Shown: piece after piece, positions 33,447-45,705 of the stretch
Position numbering within the stretch: the stretch's first letter is position 1
Layout: every line of letters begins with the position of its first letter
NCBI RefSeq assembly: GCF_036588685.1
Contig: NC_086374.1
Location: 24,234,886-24,298,885, forward strand
Origin: Mytilus trossulus
Lineage: Eukaryota > Mollusca > Bivalvia > Mytilida > Mytilidae
Direction of reading: 5' to 3'
DNA: 64,000 nt
The notes under the pieces: model-generated
Told to the model about the DNA's origin: nothing
The model's database searches: none
Seen by the model: the letters and a program-made list of their open reading frames with translations, nothing else
Made by a program: the position numbers and the translations under genes

Positions 33447-33603
33447 TAAAATTAACGGTACCAATTTTCTTGCACCAGATGCGCATTTCGACAATTCATG
33501 TCTCTTCAGTGATGCTCGTGGCCAAAATATTTGAAATCCAAAGCTTATATAAATGATGAAGAGCTATAATCCAAAAGGTCCAAAAAGTATAGCCAAATCC
33601 GTG
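33447..33603 (+). mobile_element. 157-bp repeat insertion with 7-bp target duplication
   Basis: AAAAGAA flanks it on both sides (33440-33446 and 33604-33610). The other units have the empty site (TGCTCAAAAGAAACTATACC). It starts TAAAATTAACGGTACCAATT and contains CAGATGCGCATTTCGAC and TTCAGTGATGCTCGTGG. Related copies on the minus strand lie at 55300-55465 and about 63150-63310. Confidence 0.9.
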
Positions 33604-34114
33604 AAAAGAAACTATACCTACTTATAAAAACTGTTATTGAAACATACTCTCATTTAACATTTACCAACCATTAACAATACAGAAGATAATAAATCAGAAA
33701 AAGGAGTGGCATGTAAAACTAAACTGTGTCTTGATCCCTTTGACCACTCAGTATCTATATCCCACTATAAAGCTCTAGAACTAGCGATAGTGATGTTTGA
33801 GGATTGGCGACCGTAATCTAAGTCGAAATATATTTCGCAACTGGATTTAACTTTTCGTTTAATGAATACTAGAACACACCCGCGAAATCGCGGTCATTCA
33901 GAGCGTAGTTTAAAGTATGTAAAGTGTTGTTGGAAGAATTTTGTAAAACATTGAATGACTGGAAAATTTCAGCAAAAGTATAAGTCATAGGTTATTGGGG
34001 ACAGGAAAATGCTTTTTTTTTTTTATCCCTCCTCCTTTATTTCCAATATTCCCATTTTTTGGTTCTCTATCAATTTTAATATGAACATACATTTAGTATG
34101 TTATGAACATTCAA

Positions 34115-34385
34115 GTAAGGAGCCTGTAATTCAGTGGTTGTTGTTTTTTTATGTGTTACATATTTGTTTTTCGTTCATTTTTTTGTACATAAATAAGGCC
34201 GCTTGTTTTCTGGTTTGAATTGTTTTACATTGTCAGTTCGGGCCTTTTAAAACTGAGTATGCGGTATGGGCTTTGCTCGTTGTTGAAGGTCGTACGGTAG
34301 CCTATAGTTGTTAATATCTGTGTCATATTGGTCTCTTGTGGAGAGTTGTCTCAACATGGCAATCATACCACATCTTCTTTTTTTT
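34115..34385 (+). repeat. Dispersed repeat ending CAATCATACCACATCTTC
   Basis: Near full-length copy of the family at 11483-11745, nested in the larger insertion. Confidence 0.85.
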
Positions 34386-34489
34386 TGTAATCAATGAATT
34401 TTGTAAAATTTTCAGAAAAGGTATCAAAAGTTCACATAAATAATTGTAGCGCTTATCTGTATATTATGAACATTCATTACTATATAAAT

Positions 34490-34950
34490 ATAGTGTATTT
34501 ACTTTCAATTCGAAGTTTACTAATCGATCCATAGTGGTCATTGATAAAGTATACAGACCCTCTCTATTTTTATAAACTCTGTGAATGCCGTGGATAGTTA
34601 ACTTGAAAATGATAGCAGATAGAATTTTGAAAATACACTTTATTCTTTGTATATGTATGTTCAAAGTATACAGAAAAGTATACAGACCCTCTCTATTTAA
34701 TAAACTATGTGACTGCCGTGGATAGTTAACTTGAAAATGATAGCAGATAGAATTTTCAAAATACACTTTATTCTTTGTATATTCGAAGTTTACAAATCGA
34801 TCCATAGTGGTCATTGATAAAGTATACAGACCCTCTCTATTTAATAAACTCTGTGAATGCCGTTGATAGTTAACTTGAAAATGATAGCAGATAGAATTTT
34901 GAAAACACACTTTATTCTTTGTATATGTATGTTCAAAGTATACAGAAAAA
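34490..34950 (+). repeat. Three-copy tandem repeat
   Basis: The unit TATACAGACCCTCTCTATTT ... GATAGTTAACTTGAAAATGA ... CACTTTATTCTTTGTATAT occurs three times, two of them with a CGATCCATAGTGGTCATTGA lead. The 177-codon minus-strand frame across it is a by-product of the repeat. Confidence 0.9.
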
Positions 34951-35534
34951 CGCAAACCGGAACCCTTACTTAAAATTTCGTCCAATGACGGAACCATATC
35001 CGGATGCCTTTTTCTCGTTTTTCTTCAAAAATAACTCAATCTGAATAATCATATGAATGGATGCCAAATGCCACTATGCACTGTACCTATAGGACACAGA
35101 GGCGTGTTGATTAATTTATTGTAGAAAGAAGAGAAGCGACACCAAAAATGAGGTCTTCTCGTTTAATAGTATAGATTATCATTTTAATTCTTCTAGTCAT
35201 TTTCAAAACGCCTTAATATTTGTTAGAACTGTATGCCCATATATGTACGTGTGGTCAGTGGACAGCTCAGATTACGTGAGTATTAGACCCACCCAGACAA
35301 CAGACTCTATTACACTAAAATGTAATGAATATTTAATTGATAATTTAACGTGTTTACCTGTTTCGATCATATTTAGATGAATTAAATCTAACCTCTATCG
35401 GAGTTTTAAAATATATTGAGTCTGCATAATTTATAACCCATTGGATACTACATCCTATTTGTATATGTGAAATAAGAGTAACATACTCCACACATCGAAG
35501 ACATTTGCGCATTGTAGCTTAAAGTTGTATAGTT

Positions 35535-35543
35535 TATATAAAG
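35535..35543 (+). promoter_or_regulatory. TATA box of TNF-like copy 3
   Basis: TATATAAAG about 85 bp before the ATG. Confidence 0.7.
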
Positions 35544-35628
35544 AGAGATGATGAACTTTATTACACAAGTTTTTTTCGAATAAGCGATACATATGGGACA
35601 TTAAACTTGAAAGACAAAAGTATATATA

Positions 35629-36405
35629 ATGGCACCAATGACAGATGAACAACAACAATTTGTGAAAATGATTGATGAACAACAAAAGTTTGAGATTATG
35701 GCAGAAACAAAGCGATCGTCAAATTCTGTAAGTAATGAGAGAAATAACTATGACTGTCCAGTTTATATAGAAACAGAAGAACTGACTGTCAGAAATAATT
35801 TAGCAGAAGAAACACATTCTAAACAGAAAAGTGAAACTTCAAAAACTACGAATTGTTGTTTGAAATGGAAATATCATACTTCTATTATTTTAGTTCTGAT
35901 ATCTACAGCTTTAATAGCCACTTTGATTTGGGTTTTTAATGAATCAGCGAGAAGATTATTAACGACTGTCAATGATACCGAAGAATCCGATTTTGTAGAT
36001 TTTAGATTAGACACTACATACCATGGATCTACCAATTTATCCTGGATATCAATTAAGAATGAACTTATAGACTATTCAAAGGACCATCATGAACTGACCG
36101 TTCAAAAACATGGAATTTACGTCATAATGTTATCATTAATTCTTTATACAGATTTAGATATCCCTACAAATAATTTACAACAATCATTAGTGTGTATACA
36201 TTATAATCACCAAATGGAAGAACCAAGGGAGAAATGTATACAGACAATTCTAACCTCAGGTAATAAAATCCCAATACAGGTGCAGGATGTTTGCAGACTT
36301 GCTGTTTCAGATAAAGTTTGGGTATCTGTGACGAACGCAGCTAATGCGAATAAATTGTATCGCAGTAGAAGTTTGAACAGATTAACAGTTTTAAAACTGA
36401 AATAA
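35629..36405 (+). CDS. TNF-ligand-like type II membrane protein, copy 3
   Basis: Intronless, 258 aa, complete. Cytoplasmic residues 1-83, CC at 76-77, membrane span about 84-103. N-glycosylation sequons at N104, N115 and N136. TNF-like ectodomain about 122-258, with LSW (137-139), the signature stretch at 156-172 (G162) and RLAVSDKVWVSV at 223-234. Cysteines 189, 203 and 222 are shared with copies 1 and 4. It starts with ATG (MAPMTDEQ) like copy 1, and its cytoplasmic part groups with copy 1 (SNERNNYDCPVY) rather than with copies 2 and 4 (SSERNNFDCPVY). Confidence 0.8.
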   Translation: MAPMTDEQQQFVKMIDEQQKFEIMAETKRSSNSVSNERNNYDCPVYIETEELTVRNNLAEETHSKQKSETSKTTNCCLKWKYHTSIILVLISTALIATLIWVFNESARRLLTTVNDTEESDFVDFRLDTTYHGSTNLSWISIKNELIDYSKDHHELTVQKHGIYVIMLSLILYTDLDIPTNNLQQSLVCIHYNHQMEEPREKCIQTILTSGNKIPIQVQDVCRLAVSDKVWVSVTNAANANKLYRSRSLNRLTVLKLK

Positions 36406-38382
36406 TACAAATTATACATAATAGTTGATTAAATGATTGAAAATGCAAGTTATCTATTTTTGTTCATGTTAATGTCTTTAAAATTATGTATGTATTTTAC
36501 CACAAAGGGTAATTTGAAATTTTGTAATTTGATGTCGATGCATAGACTTGAAAAAGTTTAATTTCGTTGTTGTTGAAATTAAATTCTTAAATTGACTTCT
36601 CTGTCATCATAACTACCACATGTTGTCAACATTGACCGTTAAGCAAAAATCAACCAATTAGTTAATCGTAATTGTAGGATCAGCTTAGACTGATTTTTTT
36701 TTGATAAATATACTAATCAGTATCTTTCATTCCTGGCAAAGTTGTTGTTTACAATTTGTACGAAGTCCATTGGCTTTTCGAACAAAGGCTTTTTTTATTT
36801 TTCATTGTTAATTACTCCTGTTTCATAAAAAAAATGTTTTTCGTATTTTTATGAGATACAAATTTTTTTTTATGGCCAGCAAATTGTTCTTTTGGTAACA
36901 GAATCACCTTTGTGTTATTATTGTCTTTTCATTTTCGATTCTAAGGTTGATAATTTGAATGCATTGATTCATAACCAATTGTTTGACTTTCATGACAAAA
37001 GTTAGTCTTATGGTAAGATCCATTTATTGTCCGTTATCCACAGGACAGCCCGTATTATGTCTATAGTATTATCGTTAAAATTGATGTACAGTTAGCAAAC
37101 TATTGATCTTTTTTTTTTTATAAAGAGTCCTTTAAAAGAACAGTTTGATCCTGAAAAGTCCAAAAAGTCCAAAAACAAATTGGTCCTCTGAATTAATCTA
37201 TCAGTAAGTTGTCCGTCACACCGAGTACTCAATTTACATTTTTTTTGTGCTATATAGTCTTTAAATTTGTTTATCTGTTTAAGTATGATATTTATGGTGT
37301 TAATGATATTCAGTAACGATTATATCTGGTGTTTTATAAGCTTTTATTTCTGCTGCTATATTGTTTCAAGGGAAGGGTTGAGATCTTTCAAAATAGTTTT
37401 GAGGATAAATATGGATAACATATAGTTTTTAACAGTTTTTATTATGACCGGATTGTAGTTTTTTTTTCCTTTTATACACAGGTGGTTAGAAAAAAGGGGA
37501 AAACATCAACAACAACAGCACAACTGTCCAGTGTAAGAGGATGTGAGCGTTTACAGACATGGCAAACCTCGTCACTTTCGTCTGTGCCAGTAACAAGTTA
37601 AAACCCTTTATTCAAGTGTTTGTCGCTGGTAGCTTTTATTCTTAAAGATAGAATAATGCATTCGTAATAAAAAGAAGTATGTCGTCATTCACAATTAAAA
37701 ACACTGTCTTATCTATTTTCTGCAATGGCAAGTCAAAATATCATATTTTGATTCCTATAATTATGTTGCTCTTTTAAAGCAGAAACTCTCGTTTTACTGT
37801 GTTTTTCAGAATGTATTATTAATCAGGATAGCAATTAACTAATTTACCATGTTATATTTAGTAAAACTAACGGCAGCTCCATTGAGAAGTTAGAATATTT
37901 ACGTTTTTCTGAATAATCGATCACAAAGTATGTAATTTTGACGACTGGCGGCACATACATTATTGATGTTTTTTTCTTTAACTATTAGATTCAATATAAA
38001 AACCACTTGCAAAACGTGTATTGTCTTCTATCAAATACAAAACACCCAACTTTATAATTTTAATTTGGGTAAAAATGTTTTGAATTATATTATGAAATAC
38101 TTTCTGAACAAAAACACTGCTTTGTCTAAGGAACAATACAGCTGTGGTTATAATAATTTATTATGCCAATTCTAATTTTGGAGACTGGAAGACGAGACCT
38201 TATGTGAATTATATTTTACATTTTATAGTGTCCTTTTCATTTGTATATTTTTAACCTTTATTGTTTAGTCAATATTTGGTAACATCCATTCCTGTTGACA
38301 TGTTTCGGTATATACGCTTAACACAGCTCCACAGGCGTAATGAATTATTGTCAATTCACGTGTACAACGCTACAATAAATTG
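36406..38382 (+). other. 3' flank of copy 3
   Basis: No gene. The first kilobase differs from copy 1's flank (for example, it lacks the small dispersed repeat). From about 37.4 kb on it is nearly identical to the sequence after copy 1. The switch suggests unequal crossover or gene conversion. Confidence 0.65.
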
Positions 38383-38895
38383 AAAATGGAAATGGGGAAT
38401 GTTCAAAAAGACAACAACCCGACCATAGAACAGACAACAGCAGAAGGTCACCAACAGGTCTTCAATGAAGCGAGAAATTCACGCCCTGGAGGCGTCCTTC
38501 AGTATTCCCCTAAATTAATATATATACTAGTTCAGTGATAAGGAACGTCAAACTACACTCTAAATTATAAACAAGACACTAAAGATAAAAATAATACAAG
38601 ACTAACAAAGGCTCCTGACTTGGGACAGGCGCAAAAATGTGTATGAGATCTCAACCTTCCCCCTATGCCTCTAGCTAATGCAGAAAAGTAAGCGCATAAC
38701 AATACGCACCTTAGAATTCAGTTCAAGAGACGTCCGAGTCCGATGTCAGAAGATGTAACAAAAGAAAATAAACAAAATGACAATAATACGCAAATAACAA
38801 CAGACTTCTAGCAGTTTACTGACATGCCAGCTCCAGACCTCAATTAAACTGATTGAAAGATTATGTCTTCATCATGTGAATATTAGGCATCAGGT
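38383..38895 (+). mobile_element. GAGAATGGAAATG dispersed repeat, unit 3 copy
   Basis: Nearly the same as 26281-26806, as expected from the block duplication. Confidence 0.75.
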
Positions 38896-39274
38896 ACGTT
38901 TGTTTTGGGGTCTCTATCATTTGGTAAGTATATTCGCAATTTGGTTTGCTTGTACCAATATGTCAGAACACTCACAAAGTCAAAGCTTATCACACTTCCA
39001 TGGTTATTTTTTTTCAAAATAGTTAACATGTGTTTCATGTTATTGAAACATAAACTCTCATTTAACGTTTAACATTAACAATACAGATAATAAATATGAC
39101 AAGATAGAAAAAAGGAGGGACATGTAACCTGTTTCTGGATCCGTTTGACCACTCAATATCTATACCCCACTATTAAGCTCTAGGATTAGCGATAGTGATG
39201 TTTGAGGATTGGCGGCGGTGATCTAAGTCGAAATATATATCGCAACTGGATTTAACTTTTCGTTTAATGAATAT

Positions 39275-41345
39275 TTAGGTCTTTCCACCTCTCCGTGGAA
39301 AACCCTATTGGATTTTTCTCTGATTATTAGGTCTTTCCACTTTTCGTGGAAAGACCTTTTGTTTTTCTTCTGATTTTTCTTCTTTTATCTGTCGTTTGAG
39401 ATGTTTTTTTGTTTTACAAAATATCGAATGGATTTTTGGCTGATGATGTTGTACAGTAATGGGGGTTTCAAAACTCACCCTGTGTGACCAAACAATTATT
39501 CTTATTGGAGTTATCTCCCTGCGTCCCCTTTTTCTTTTTATTGCTATATTTCTAAAACCGTAAAAGATTTGAACAAACTGTTTGCACAAACTTGTTTGTC
39601 TACTCTTAGGAATGATTTTGTCAATTTTGACTGGAGTGATCGAATGACATCTTATGGGAGTTATTCCCCTATGAAAAATTTAGATAGGCGATATGTTGAA
39701 TACTTTCACACATTTTATGTCATAGAGGCTTAAAGACTTTTGATATAAAGTCGTTGGTCCATTTGGCGGAAATTGAGGTCAAAGTCAAAGATCAAGGTCA
39801 TGTTCTAAATTTTGAAGTTTGCTTGTTATCTTTATTCAAAAGAAACCGTAACAGTCAATGATATGATGTGTTTTCCAAATAACTGTTTACGATCAGGCGC
39901 AACTTCAACCCATTTAAGTTGAATTGTTTGGTCAACTGTTATATGAGTTTTCTCCCCGTTTGTATTTGAAATCGGTATTACTTCACAACCATACAAGTAG
40001 TTGACCTATTACCTTGAAATTTAGGTCAAGGTTAAAGGTCAATTGGACGTTCTAGATTTTGACCTTTGATAAAAATTCTTTCCATTTCATTATAAAACAA
40101 TTCAGTCTTCTGCATATACATGTACCTATTTATCTGATTTGTTTTATATCGATTTGACGTACCAAATTACATCTACAATGAGTGACTTTTTCTAACATCG
40201 TTTTTTTTATAAAATTTCGTTCGAATTATCGAGGTGGAAAGACTTTCAATTGTTCTGTGAATTTTTTTTTTTTTTTTTTCTTCTTCCGCCTAATTTCTTT
40301 CTTGCGGTTTAAAAATGTTTCAAAACATGTTTTTTAGTTTTTTGGTTTATGATATCATAGCCTATACGATTTTGAAACTGACCCTGTTTGACCGAACACT
40401 TTTCTTTGTAAGAGTTATCTCCCCAAACTCTGTTTTCTAGTTATGAGATCTCCTCCGCAACCGTAAAAGAATGCGCCAAATTTATTTTTTTAAATTGCTC
40501 CTTATATCCTCCGGATGTTAGGTTTCATTTTGACCGAAGCTTTACGAAGACTCGATATGAGAGTTATTTCCCCTTTTATATTTGATATTAGTGAAATGTA
40601 TTTCCAACTAAAAAAAACATAAGTGATAGAGGCCTAGGGTCTTTTGATTTAAGGTCCTAGGTCCCAAAAAAAAATTAATTCTATTATTTTCAGAAATCAT
40701 ATAAGATATCGACAAAATATTTTCACACAATTGTGAGTTACGACATGTTGTAACACGTAAATTTTAGTAAAAAGGGTATGTAAACATTTGATGCAAGTTT
40801 TCCCCCTTTTATATCTTATATTAGTTGTATGGATATATAACTCTTAAGCAAAATAAAGTAGAGGCATAGAGTCTTTTGATTTTGAGGTCCTTGGTTGCTG
40901 ACCTTGAAATTGAGCTCAAGGTCATAGGTAAAATAAAGATTCGTTCTAAATTTTGACCTTTGCTTTTACCTCATATGTATAGATGATATAGACATTGGAC
41001 TTTTTGCAAAAGGTTGGAAGCAATGTGACCTTCAAAAGCCAACAGAAGTGACCTTTTGTTCACCGGAAGTAGCTATTTTTTTATAAATTAATGTAAAAGT
41101 ACCTAGAACTATATATTTTTGGAATCAGTGTCAATTAAACTATCAAACTTTACCGGAAAAAACATCGTTTGAACCGGAAGTAAATGATTTAATCCCTTAT
41201 CTATATCTTTTCGCATAAAACCATACATTTTTGGAATCAGCGTATAGTAAGCTGTCATTTGAGGCTGAAATGACATTTGAAACCAATTTTTATTATTTTC
41301 ATATCAAAATAGATCCTTATGGATGGAAAGACCTTCAATTGTTCT
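39275..41345 (+). mobile_element. 2.1-kb hairpin-headed element, copy B
   Basis: Duplicate of 27222-29325 with the same boundaries relative to the gene unit, differing by a few substitutions per 100 bp. About 45 bp are missing near 40675. Confidence 0.75.
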
Positions 41346-41703
41346 CTAAACTATTGATTGTTAATATCATTTTAAAGCCACTTTCAAAACGTCTTAACAT
41401 TTTTTAGAACTGTATGCCCATATATGTACGTGTGGTCAGTGGATAGCTCAGATGACGTGAGTATTAGACCCACTCAGGCAGCAGAATCTATTACGCTAAA
41501 ATGTAATGAATATTTAATTGATAAATTAACGTGTTTACCTGTTCCAATCATATTTAGATGTATTAAATCTAACTGCTATCGGAGTTTTAAAATATATTGA
41601 GTCTGCATAATTTATAACCCATCCTATTTTTATATGTGAAATAAGAATAACATACTCCACACATCGATGACATTTGCGCATTGTAGCTTAGAGTTGTATA
41701 GTT

Positions 41704-41712
41704 TATATAAAG
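41704..41712 (+). promoter_or_regulatory. TATA box of TNF-like copy 4
   Basis: TATATAAAG at the conserved position. Confidence 0.7.
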
Positions 41713-41805
41713 AGAAATGATGAACTTTATCAGACAAGTCTTTTCCAACAAGCAAAACACATGGGACATTGAATTTGAAAGACAAAAGTATATTTAGTGG
41801 CACCA

Positions 41806-42576
41806 ATGACAGATGAACAACGACAATTTGAGAAAATGATTGTTGATCAGCAAAAGTTTGAGATTATAGCAGAGACAAAAGGATTGTCAAATTCTGTGAG
41901 TAGTGAGAGAAATAACTTTGACTGTCCAGTTTATATGGAAACAGTAGAATTGACTGTCAGAAATAATTTAGCAGAGGAAACCCATTCTGAAAAACAGAAA
42001 ACTGAAACTTCAAAAACTACGAATTGTCGTTCTAAATGGAAATATCATACTTCTATTATTTTAGTTCTGATATCTACAGCTGTAGTAGCCACTTTGATTT
42101 GGATTTTTAATGAATCGGCGAGAAAATTATTAACGACTGTCAATGATAACGAAGAATCCGATTTTGTAGATTTTAGATTAGACACTTCTTACAAAGGATC
42201 TACCAATTTATCCTGGATATCACTGAAGAATGAACTTATAGACTATTCAAAGGACCATCATGAACTGACCGTTCAAAAAAATGGAATTTACGTCATAATG
42301 TTATCATTAATTCTTTATACAGATTTAGATATCCCTAGAAATAATTTACAACAATCATTAGTGTGTATACATTTTAATCACCAAATGGAAGAACCAAGGG
42401 AGAAATGTATACAGACAATTCTAACATCAGGTAATAAAATCCCAATACAGGTGCAGGATGTTTGCAGACTTGCTGTTTCAGATAAAGTTTGGGTATCTGT
42501 GACGAACGCAGCTAATGCCAATAAATTGTATCGCAGTAGAAGTTTGAACAGATTAACAGTTTTAAAACTAAAATAA
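41806..42576 (+). CDS. TNF-ligand-like type II membrane protein, copy 4
   Basis: Intronless, 256 aa from ATG 41806 (MTDEQ). The upstream ATG of copies 1 and 3 is GTG at 41797, as in copy 2. All landmarks are present: the basic flank (RSKWKYH, with only one of the two membrane-proximal cysteines because the first C is kept and the second is R), membrane span, NES site, TNF-like signature (LTVQKNGIYVIMLSLIL) and an intact C-terminal RLAVSDKVWVSV. NDNE replaces NDTE, so one N-glycosylation sequon is lost, and SYKGST replaces TYHGST. It pairs with copy 2 in the N-terminal part but, unlike copy 2, is not truncated. Confidence 0.8.
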   Translation: MTDEQRQFEKMIVDQQKFEIIAETKGLSNSVSSERNNFDCPVYMETVELTVRNNLAEETHSEKQKTETSKTTNCRSKWKYHTSIILVLISTAVVATLIWIFNESARKLLTTVNDNEESDFVDFRLDTSYKGSTNLSWISLKNELIDYSKDHHELTVQKNGIYVIMLSLILYTDLDIPRNNLQQSLVCIHFNHQMEEPREKCIQTILTSGNKIPIQVQDVCRLAVSDKVWVSVTNAANANKLYRSRSLNRLTVLKLK

Positions 42577-45130
42577 AACAAGTTGTACATAATAGTTGAT
42601 TAAATGATTGAAAATGCAAGACATTATTTTTGTTGATGCTAATTTTCTAAATTATGTATGTATTTTACCACAAAAGGGTAATTACAAATTTAAATGAATT
42701 GTTTCATAACCAATTTGTTGACTTCATGACAAAAGTAAATCTTATGGTAAGATCCATTTACTGTCCGTTATCCACGGGTCAGCCCGTTTAATGTCTGTAG
42801 TTTTATCGTTAAAACTGATGTACAGTAAGCAAACTATCGATCATTTTTTTTTGTAAAGAGTCCATAAAAAGAATGAATTGATCCTGCAAAGTCCAAAATC
42901 TCAAAAAAAATAAATGGTCCACTTAATTTTTCTATCAGTAAGTTGTCGGTTACACCGCGTTCTCAGTTTACCTGTTTTTTGCTATATTATTATAGTCTTT
43001 ATTTTTGTTTATTTGTTTAAGTATGATATTTACATGTATGGTTTCACTGATATTCAGTTATGATTATTACTGGTGTTTCATAAGCTTTTATTTGTGCTGC
43101 ACTATTGTTTTAAGGGAAGGGTTGAGATCTTTCAAAATAGTTTGAGGATGAATATGGATTACATATAGTATTCAACAGGGTTTTGTTTACCGGATTGTGG
43201 TTTTCCTTTTTTCCTTTTCCTTTTATACATAAGTGGTTAGAAAAAGGGGGGAACATCACCAACAAAAACACCACTGTCCAGTGTAAGAGTTATGTTGAGC
43301 GTTTACAAACATGGCAAACCTCGTCACTTTCGTCTGTGCCAGTAACAATCAAAACCCTATACTGAAGTGGTTGTCGCTGGTAGCTTTTATTCTTAACGAT
43401 AGAATTATGCATTCGTAATAAAAAGAAGTATGTCGTCATTCACAATTAAATAGACATTTTGTTAATGCACTGTCTTGTCTATTTTCTGCAATGGCAAGTC
43501 AAACTATCATGTTTTGATTCCCATATTGCTCTTTTAAAGTTTGTGGATGATTTCTCCTGCAGAAACTCTCGTTTTACTGTGTTTTATAGAATGTATTATT
43601 AATCAGTATATCAATTTACTAGTTTACTATATAAGATATATTAAAAATAAACGGCAGCTCCATTGAGAAATAAGAATATCCACGTTTTAATGAATAATCG
43701 ATCACAAAGTATGTAATTTTGACGACTGGCGGCATATACATTATTGATGTGTTTTTTCCTAATGCAACTATTACATTCAATATAAAAATCACTCGCAAAA
43801 CTGGTATTGTCTTCTATCAAGTACAAAAAACTCAACTTTTTAATTTTGATTTGGGTAAAAATTGTTTTATTACATTATGAAATACTTTCTGAAGGAAAAT
43901 TTAGAACAAAAACACAACTGTGTCCACAGAAAAAAACAGCTGTGGTTATAATAACTAATATTGGCAATTCTAGTTTTGGAGAATGGAAGACAAGTCATTA
44001 TGTGAATTACATTTTACATTTAATAATATTCTTTTCATTTGTATATTTTAACCTCTATTGCTTAGTCAATAATTAGTAACATCCACTCCTGTTGACATGT
44101 CTCATTATATACACTTGACACAGCTCCATAGGCGTAATGAATTTGTTGTCAATTCACTCATGTGTACAACACTACATACAATTGAGAATGGAAATGAGGA
44201 ATTTGTCAAAGAGACAACGGCCCGATCATAGAACAGACAACAGTAGAAGGTCACCAATAGGTCGTCAATGCACTGGCGGATCTAGAAATTTTCATAAGTG
44301 GGGGACCACCGACTGGCTTAAGTTTATAAATGTAGTTATTGGTTAAGACAAGTATAAATATGGCCAAAATCAAGTACACCTTTTAGGGTGCGCTCGACCT
44401 TAGTGACTCAGTACGAGGTGTTTTGGAGTGTACAGGTTTCTTAGAACTTTTTGTAAAAAATAAACACTAGCACATCATAGAAAATCAAGTGAGTAATTTA
44501 TGTTTTAAATTTTAAAACAAAAATCTCTGTATTAAAGGCTGTGGATTTTCTATAAAAATCGTGATTTATTTGCCACAAAGTCCTCTTTTTCTATCAAATG
44601 CAATGAAACAGTAAAAAATAATGCTTTGCATCAAGTTTCCCCTTGGAATATGTACTAAATGGCACATTTCTATTATTCATTTTATCTTTAGTTTTGATAC
44701 AATTGAGGTTTGAAAAAATTGTACAAAAATGGCTACAGAAGGGTACATAAACCTTAATGTTTTATGTTCGGTTGAGGTTACGAAATAGAACATAATGGCA
44801 ATTCAGTTTGCTTGTAACAATATGTCTGAACACTCACAAAGTCAAAGCTTATCACAGTTCAATAGTTATTTTTTCAAAATAGTTTACATGTGATTTCCTT
44901 TCTTTGTTGTTCAGAAGAAACTATACCTACTTTTAAAAACTGTTATTGAAACATAAACTCTCATTTAACGTTTATCATTAACAATACAAATAATAAATAT
45001 GATAGGACAGAAAAAAGGAGTGGCATGTAACACTAACCCGTTTCTGATCCCTTTGACAACTCAGTATCTATATTCCACTATAAAGCTCTAGGATGAGCTA
45101 TAGTGATGTTTGAGGATTGGCGACGGTGAT
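42577..45130 (+). other. 3' flank of copy 4
   Basis: Homologous to the other flanks but shortened and more diverged. It holds a truncated GAGAATGGAAATG repeat (44180-44270), a possible hAT-type end at 44271 (CACTGGCGGATCTAGAAATT), and a dispersed repeat at 44540-44760. Confidence 0.6.
44540..44760 (+). repeat. Dispersed repeat shared with 13555-13805
   Basis: Shares GCCACAAAGTCCTCTTTTTC and CAAAAATGGCTACAGAAGGG with the other copy. Confidence 0.75.
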
Positions 45131-45455
45131 CCTAATCAATATATATTTCACAACTGGATTTAACTGTTCGTTTAATGAATATTTTCATTTTGATTCTCTA
45201 AGTCGCTTTCAAAACGCCTTAACATTTGTTAGAACCATATGCCCATATATGTAGGTGTGTTTAGTGGACAGCTCAGTTGACGTGAGTATTAGACCCACTC
45301 AGACAACAGACTCTTTTACGCTAAAATGTAATGAAAATCTAATTGATAAATCAACGTGTTTACCTGTTCCGATCATATTTAGATGAATTAAATCTAACCT
45401 CTATCGGAGTTTTATAAATTGAGTCTGCATAATTTATAACCCATTCGATACTACA
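45130..45455 (+). promoter_or_regulatory. Orphan upstream region of the fifth TNF-like copy
   Basis: Matches the regions before copies 1-4 up to the TACTACATC stretch and then stops. The TATA box and start are missing because unrelated sequence follows. Confidence 0.7.
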
Positions 45456-45705
45456 TCGAGGGTTGTAAAGGGGGATGCTTGCACGAAAAAAACGTGAAAT
45501 AAAACATGATTTCACGTTGAACGTGAAATAATTTCTGCAATAAACGTTGCACGAAAAATAAATACTTTTATGTGAACCTTTTGTGACTGAGTCATTGTCT
45601 TCTTGTATATATTAACTCTTTGTTTTACTTTGTATTCCCGAATTAGTATACACATTTATGATATAATTGGTTTACGGTCTTTAAAAAGGTATGTCTTGAC
45701 GATCG
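45456..45705. other. Unrelated filler replacing promoter and most of the coding region
   Basis: About 250 bp with several ACGTGAAAT / ATTTCACGT inverted motifs. Origin unknown. Confidence 0.5.

Larger units (their letters stand above)
33869..35174 (+). mobile_element. 1.3-kb element inserted before TNF-like copy 3
   Basis: Replaces the empty site seen in units 1 and 5 (GAATATT(A/T)TCATTTT). It begins CTAGAACACACCCGCGAAATCGCGG with a CCGCGAAATCGCGG hairpin and ends near GAGGTCTTCTCGTTTAATAG. It contains a nested dispersed repeat at 34115-34385 and a three-copy tandem repeat at 34490-34950. No clear target duplication was seen. Helitron-like insertion is possible but unproven. Confidence 0.65.

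Noticed and set aside
34464..34997. 177-codon minus-strand open frame
   Set aside because: It runs through a three-copy tandem repeat whose unit happens to be open; no similarity to proteins and no conservation outside the repeat.
44271..44530. hAT transposon starting CACTGGCGGATCTAG
   Set aside because: Only one end is recognisable; no matching inverted end or target duplication was found.
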